Shown here piece by piece: positions 60,237 to 64,000 of a DNA stretch of 64,000 bases. The stretch lies in contig CAMNUE010000011.1 in NCBI GenBank assembly GCA_946560065.1, positions 1 through 64,000 on the forward strand. Direction: 5' to 3'. The notes beneath the pieces are model-generated. The model was given only the letters and a program-made list of their open reading frames with translations, was not told where the DNA came from and searched no databases. A program made the position numbers and the translations under genes. Position 1 is the stretch's first letter. Every line of letters begins with the position of its first letter. Source of the stretch: an uncultured bacterium (GTDB lineage Bacteria > Bacillota_I > Bacilli_A > RF39 > UBA660).

Positions 60237-61709
60237 ATGGGGTTAAATAGTAAAGAAGAAAAAAGAAGAAAAAAGTCATTCACAAGAATTATAAAACACA
60301 AAGCATTTAGAAAGAGAAATATTTTCAGTGTTGTAAGTATTGTCTTAACAATAATCTTAATAATATTTTTATCAATCATGGACATCCTTCCTTTGAAATA
60401 TAACTTATTGATATCATTAACTTTAATAGTAATAGATTTAATAAGTATCTTACTAATAAACGTTCATAGAAAGATAGTCTTAAAAATAATTGGAACACTT
60501 ATTATGATATTATCAATCGTAGGAAGTGTCTTCGGAATTTATTACGCCAATAGTACTAATAAATTTATTAGTAAATCATTTGTTTCAAAAGATATATATA
60601 CAAAAAATACCTATTATGTTTTAGCAAAAAAATCTGCTAACTTAACTAAAAATGATATTAGTGGCAGTGTCGCAACATATAAAGAAACAACAAATCTTGA
60701 CAAAGCAATCAAAAAACTAAATGATAAATATAAAATATCTGAGCAACAATACACTGATATTGGAGAGATGTTTAATAGTCTAAATTCTGATACCAATAAA
60801 TTTATGCTAATTGAAAAATCATCATATGAAATTGTTTTCTCAATAGACACTACATTATCTAAAGATGACTATGACGTCATTTTAGAGTTAGATGTCTTTA
60901 CAAAAAAGAAAGCTAATACCAATATCAGCACTGATAAATTTAATATCTTTATTGGTGGAACAGACTTTGCTGGCTTAATGGACTTTAATATGATTGTTTC
61001 AGTTAATATGAAAACACATCAAACAGTTCTTACATCAATACCAAGAGATTATTACATAGAAGTAGCTGGAAAAGATGGACGATATGATAAATTAAGTTTC
61101 ATGAATGCTTATGGAGCAGATGTTAATAAAGAGTCGTTAGAAAAATTATTTGGAACAACTATTGATTATAGTTTGACAATCAATACAGATAGCCTTGTAA
61201 CAGTAGTTGATCATCTTGGTGGAATAGAGTTCTGTAGTGATTATGATTTTACTACAACTCATGCATTAGTTAATAACACTTATAATGACGCAGGACGCAA
61301 ATTACATGTAAGAAAAGGTTGTCAACAACTAAATGGTATAGAAACTCTAACAGTAGCAAGAGAGAGAAATGCTTTCCCTGGACGTGATAGAGTAAGACAA
61401 GAAAATTGTCAAAAAATAATTTTATCAATCTTCAAGAAATTAGTTAGTACTGATACCATCTTACATTATAATGAAACATTAAATACATTAGGATCATTAT
61501 ATGATACAGATATTCCTAAAGAAATAATAACTGATATAGTAAAAGATATCTTAAGTAATGGAAATAATTGGAATATTCAAACACAATCAGTAGATGGTGT
61601 TGACGGACATGATAAAGTCCACTTATCAAATATGGTAGATTGGGTTATGTACCCAAATGAAGAAACAGTAACTGCTGCCAGTAACACAATTCAAGAAACG
61701 CTAAAATAA
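60237..61709 (+). CDS. LytR-CpsA-Psr (LCP) family protein, second copy
   Basis: A 490-residue LCP ligase attaching glycopolymers to the wall. Like the copy at 31262, it has three membrane helices at the N-terminus (about 30-100) instead of one, and an extra domain of about 120 residues before the catalytic core. Core motifs: FNIFIGGTDFAGLMDFN, VSVNMKTHQTVLTSIPRDYY, EFCSDYDFTTTHA, RKGCQQLNGIETLTVARERN and PGRDRVRQENCQKII. The C-terminal tail is short. GAGGTG before the ATG. It likely acts on the capsule made by the 35-54 kb locus. Confidence 0.9.
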   Translation: MGLNSKEEKRRKKSFTRIIKHKAFRKRNIFSVVSIVLTIILIIFLSIMDILPLKYNLLISLTLIVIDLISILLINVHRKIVLKIIGTLIMILSIVGSVFGIYYANSTNKFISKSFVSKDIYTKNTYYVLAKKSANLTKNDISGSVATYKETTNLDKAIKKLNDKYKISEQQYTDIGEMFNSLNSDTNKFMLIEKSSYEIVFSIDTTLSKDDYDVILELDVFTKKKANTNISTDKFNIFIGGTDFAGLMDFNMIVSVNMKTHQTVLTSIPRDYYIEVAGKDGRYDKLSFMNAYGADVNKESLEKLFGTTIDYSLTINTDSLVTVVDHLGGIEFCSDYDFTTTHALVNNTYNDAGRKLHVRKGCQQLNGIETLTVARERNAFPGRDRVRQENCQKIILSIFKKLVSTDTILHYNETLNTLGSLYDTDIPKEIITDIVKDILSNGNNWNIQTQSVDGVDGHDKVHLSNMVDWVMYPNEETVTAASNTIQETLK

Positions 61710-61739
61710 AATTAGTGATGAAATTTACGAGGTGATTAT

Positions 61740-62219
61740 TTGAACTGGAAAAAACTAATTGTTGTGTTTCTTATCATTAGTTGGTGCGGAGTAATCTTTT
61801 ATGCATCAAGTAGAACCAGCGATGAAAGTAATAGTGCAAGCAAAAGATTAGTTTATAACGGTCTAAGCATTACACTAAAAATAACAAATAAATTAAAAAT
61901 TACAGATATAGAACTTACAGAATCTAATTATAAAATAATAGTTGATAAACTAAACTATCCTTTAAGAAAATGTGCTCATGCAACAGTATACTTTATTCTT
62001 GCAATCTTGATATTCATTTTCTTAAAATTAGTTGGCTTAAAGCGAGGGTTAGCTTTCCTCATTGCTATAATTTTCTGCTTTATCTTTTCCTTAACTGATG
62101 AATATCATCAAACCTTTGTCGATGAGAGAACTGGACAATTTAGTGATTGTCTAATTGATACAACTGGTTCAATTATTGGAGCAGGAATACTATGCTTATT
62201 TTCAAAAAAGAAACAATAA
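61740..62219 (+). CDS. VanZ-like membrane protein
   Basis: A 159-residue protein with four membrane helices. LRKCAHATVYFILAILIFIF, then SLTDEYHQTFVDERTGQFSD and CLIDTTGSIIGAGI are the VanZ-family segments. Family members alter glycopeptide or lipid tolerance, but this one is far from VanA clusters. TTG at 61740 is the start, 7 bases after GAGGTG; the frame has no ATG nearby. Likely cotranscribed with the LCP gene. Confidence 0.85.
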   Translation: MNWKKLIVVFLIISWCGVIFYASSRTSDESNSASKRLVYNGLSITLKITNKLKITDIELTESNYKIIVDKLNYPLRKCAHATVYFILAILIFIFLKLVGLKRGLAFLIAIIFCFIFSLTDEYHQTFVDERTGQFSDCLIDTTGSIIGAGILCLFSKKKQ

Positions 62220-62222
62220 ACT

Positions 62223-62255
62223 AAAATTTCTATCATTATGATAGAAATTTTATTG
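62223..62255 (+). terminator. Intrinsic terminator
   Basis: Thirteen-base perfect stem (62223-62235 with 62239-62251), loop TTA, T-rich 3' arm. Confidence 0.85.
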
Positions 62256-62281
62256 TGTCACAACAAAATATATGTTAGAAT
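62253..62281 (+). promoter_or_regulatory. Promoter of the 62315 gene
   Basis: TTGTGT at 62253-62258, 17-base spacer, TG-extended TAGAAT at 62276-62281. Confidence 0.6.
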
Positions 62282-62314
62282 AAAAAACACTTTTAAGGGG
62301 AAGAGGGGATAAAA

Positions 62315-63463
62315 ATGAATGATGATAAGTTTATCGATATTATTGCAAGTGTAGCATTAGGAGAAAGTGTTTCCCAACTACCAATTTATTTTCTTATAGG
62401 AAATGGAAATGCCTTTCTATATATTGCTGCAACAATAGCCTCAGCAATAGTATCAGGTCCAATCATTTATCATACAGTCAGAAAAATTCGTAAGAAAAAA
62501 CAAGAAGAAGACATAAAAAGATTCAACTGTGTTCAATTAGCAATAAAAGGACTCCATGAACTAGAAACTGAAGATAAACTAAAAGTTAACCAAGAGACAG
62601 TTAACTTTTATAAGAAAATAACAGATGCTCTTCAAGAAGAGACACTTGAGTTAAGTACACCAGATGTTTGTACACTAAATGACTTAATTTATTTAATAAA
62701 TGCAAATTACTACTACGAAATTGCAGAAAATACAGAATTAGAAAGAGACGACGTGATAGAAAGAATTATTCTTCAAGCAATTCTTCACCTAAAACATACA
62801 TCAAAAACATCGATAAACAGTAAAGATATTGAAACAATTATTAATAATTGCTTCTTTATAAAAGAAAATACTAAACATGACATTATAGAAGAATTTAACT
62901 CATCAGCTGTTGACTTTAATGGTTGGGTTCAACATGGAGTAGAAAATCGCTACATAGGAACAGAAAAAGCACAAGAAGAAATGAAAAAATCTGGTTCTCA
63001 AATTGCCTTTGATGTAAACAACATAGAACATTATAAGATGTTAATAGAAGGACTTACTGCAGGAGAATCTTATCTTAGAGAATATGGAAACATTGATAAC
63101 ATAGAATGGGATTATGAACTTTTAAGAGAAGTATTTTCTATAATGATAAATAAATTTAAACCAGAATTAAAACGATTACAGTTTGAAGATGGCTATTCTG
63201 AATTTAATATTGCTAGGAGTTACTTCCATAACATTATGTGCTATGCTGTTATGAATCAAAAGGCAGTAGTAGATTATCAGTCTATGCTAGCAACCTTTAA
63301 AGATTGGGATTACCTACCATTCAAAATTAAATTTGATATGGCAACAACCATCATCGATACCCTTAATTTAGAAGATATAAAACATCCATATCTTCTAGCA
63401 ACAGGTAAAAAAATAAAACCAAGAGAAAAAACAAAGATATATCATTTTCCAGAAAATAATTAA
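62315..63463 (+). CDS. Hypothetical protein with N-terminal membrane hairpin
   Basis: A 382-residue protein. Two membrane helices (about 7-28 and 33-52) are followed by a basic stretch and about 310 soluble, mainly helical residues (IKGLHELETEDKLKVNQETV, FNGWVQHGVENRYIGTEKAQ, EFNIARSYFHNIMCYAVMNQ). I recognise no family or catalytic motif. Preceded by its own promoter, followed by a terminator: monocistronic. Confidence 0.7.
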   Translation: MNDDKFIDIIASVALGESVSQLPIYFLIGNGNAFLYIAATIASAIVSGPIIYHTVRKIRKKKQEEDIKRFNCVQLAIKGLHELETEDKLKVNQETVNFYKKITDALQEETLELSTPDVCTLNDLIYLINANYYYEIAENTELERDDVIERIILQAILHLKHTSKTSINSKDIETIINNCFFIKENTKHDIIEEFNSSAVDFNGWVQHGVENRYIGTEKAQEEMKKSGSQIAFDVNNIEHYKMLIEGLTAGESYLREYGNIDNIEWDYELLREVFSIMINKFKPELKRLQFEDGYSEFNIARSYFHNIMCYAVMNQKAVVDYQSMLATFKDWDYLPFKIKFDMATTIIDTLNLEDIKHPYLLATGKKIKPREKTKIYHFPENN

Positions 63464-63471
63464 GAGAAAAT

Positions 63472-63500
63472 AAAAGCACTGTTAGCTTTTTTTCTTTTGT
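63472..63500 (+). terminator. Intrinsic terminator
   Basis: AAAAGC (63472-63477) with GCTTTT (63485-63490), loop of seven, then TTT. Confidence 0.65.
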
Positions 63501-63537
63501 ATAATTGTTTTATTGTGTCAAAAAAAGTAAAGTTTCG

Positions 63538-63566
63538 TTGAAAAAAAATTTTCGATTGGTTATAAT
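63538..63566 (+). promoter_or_regulatory. parE promoter
   Basis: TTGAAA at 63538-63543, 17-base spacer, TATAAT at 63561-63566. Confidence 0.7.
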
Positions 63567-63598
63567 AAACTATAGTGAAATATTAGGAGTGATAAAAT

Positions 63599-64000
63599 AT
63601 GGCAGTAAAATATGATTCAACATCGATAAAAGTATTAGAAGGATTGGAAGCTGTGCGTAAAAGACCAGGTATGTACATAGGGTCAACAGATAAAAGGGGA
63701 CTTCATCATCTAATATGGGAAATTGTCGATAATTCGGTTGATGAAGCTATAAACGGCTATGGTGATTACATCAAAATAACTCTTCATAAAGATAAATCGG
63801 TAAGTGTAGAAGATCATGGACGTGGAGTTCCGACAGGAATACACGAAACAGGGAAATCAACACCAGAAGTTATTTTTACAGTACTACATGCAGGTGGAAA
63901 ATTTGAAAGTGATGGTTATAAAGTATCAGGAGGTCTCCATGGAGTAGGTTCATCAGTAGTTAATGCTTTATCAAAATGGATGGAAGTAACTATAAAAAGA
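63599..64000 (+). CDS. parE: DNA topoisomerase IV subunit B, partial (5' end)
   Basis: The first 134 codons of a GHKL-type topoisomerase ATPase subunit, cut by the window edge. [40 protein letters not shown] (ATP/Mg site with Glu and Asn), [13 protein letters not shown] and [20 protein letters not shown] follow the family. The [10 protein letters not shown] region and the [10 protein letters not shown] loop fit ParE slightly better than GyrB, but the two cannot be separated securely from this segment. AGGAG lies before the ATG at 63599. Confidence 0.85.
   Translation, partial: MAVKYDSTSIKVLEGLEAVRKRPGMYIGSTDKRGLHHLIWEIVDNSVDEAINGYGDYIKITLHKDKSVSVEDHGRGVPTGIHETGKSTPEVIFTVLHAGGKFESDGYKVSGGLHGVGSSVVNALSKWMEVTIKR

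Noticed and set aside
1-64000. CRISPR array
   Set aside because: No regularly spaced direct repeats or cas genes; repeats seen are AAC/AAT coding runs and low-complexity tails.

Overview
The window is a low-GC (roughly 30 percent by eye), densely coded stretch of a Gram-positive type bacterial chromosome, almost all genes on the + strand. Shine-Dalgarno sites of the AAGGAGG type, -10/-35 promoters with 16-18 bp spacers, many short intrinsic terminators, LytR-CpsA-Psr proteins, a tyrosine-kinase capsule locus, ParE and GltX all point to Bacillota, class Bacilli. A choloylglycine-hydrolase family enzyme and the many small orphan genes suggest an animal-gut lineage, probably an uncultured one. 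That placement is inference; no rRNA is present. UGA is a genuine but rare stop codon and Trp is written TGG throughout, so the standard bacterial code applies.

Layout. 1-2.2 kb: decayed lipoprotein and small-protein genes plus a few short orphans. 2.3-8.6 kb: single genes (ChbG/YdjC deacetylase, CYTH protein, YxeA-like, monofunctional transglycosylase, a MATE exporter fused to a cytidylate-kinase-like domain behind a structured leader, bPH, GyrI-like and Cdd1-like proteins). 8.7 kb: an orphan small-RNA gene. 9.2-11.5 kb: membrane-tethered XRE regulator and a TnpB element whose tnpB carries one in-frame UGA. 11.5-14.8 kb: three-gene ABC-2 exporter. 15-18 kb: two multiply frameshifted pseudogenes around a uracil-DNA-glycosylase-like gene. 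18.1-21.7 kb: a promoter with a LexA-type SOS box drives a radical-SAM DNA repair protein, its DUF4130 partner and a divergent GroEL-like chaperonin. 21.8-28 kb: FabG/DUF362 pair, a kinase-like protein, an HExxH protein and the murL-murD2 pair for the L-Glu route to UDP-MurNAc-L-Ala-D-Glu. 28-35 kb: ClpX-like AAA+ protein, tRNA-Met, bile-salt/penicillin acylase family enzyme, tRNA-Gln, LCP protein (- strand) and gltX.

35.1-54 kb is an exopolysaccharide/capsule locus: Wzz-like protein, BY-kinase, PHP phosphatase, priming glycosyltransferase, glycosyltransferases, pyruvyltransferases, EpsG-type polymerase, flippase and acyltransferase. Inserted in its middle (37.3-42.1 kb) is a separate operon with a radical-SAM/SPASM enzyme, two proteins ending in low-complexity Gly/Tyr/Asn tails and a zinc-ribbon membrane protein. 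This looks like a peptide- or protein-tail modification system and is a leading candidate for something undescribed.

54-64 kb: Ppx/GppA-like protein; a module of a DUF6338-like membrane protein, two tiny PKPPG-containing proteins and an adenylosuccinate-synthetase paralog that lacks the catalytic Asp and the guanine-binding motif (PurZ-like); a DUF2130 protein; small envelope genes; a second LCP protein; a VanZ-like protein; an orphan; and the start of parE, which runs off the window. Gene decay is concentrated in the first 18 kb; the remaining 46 kb looks intact.
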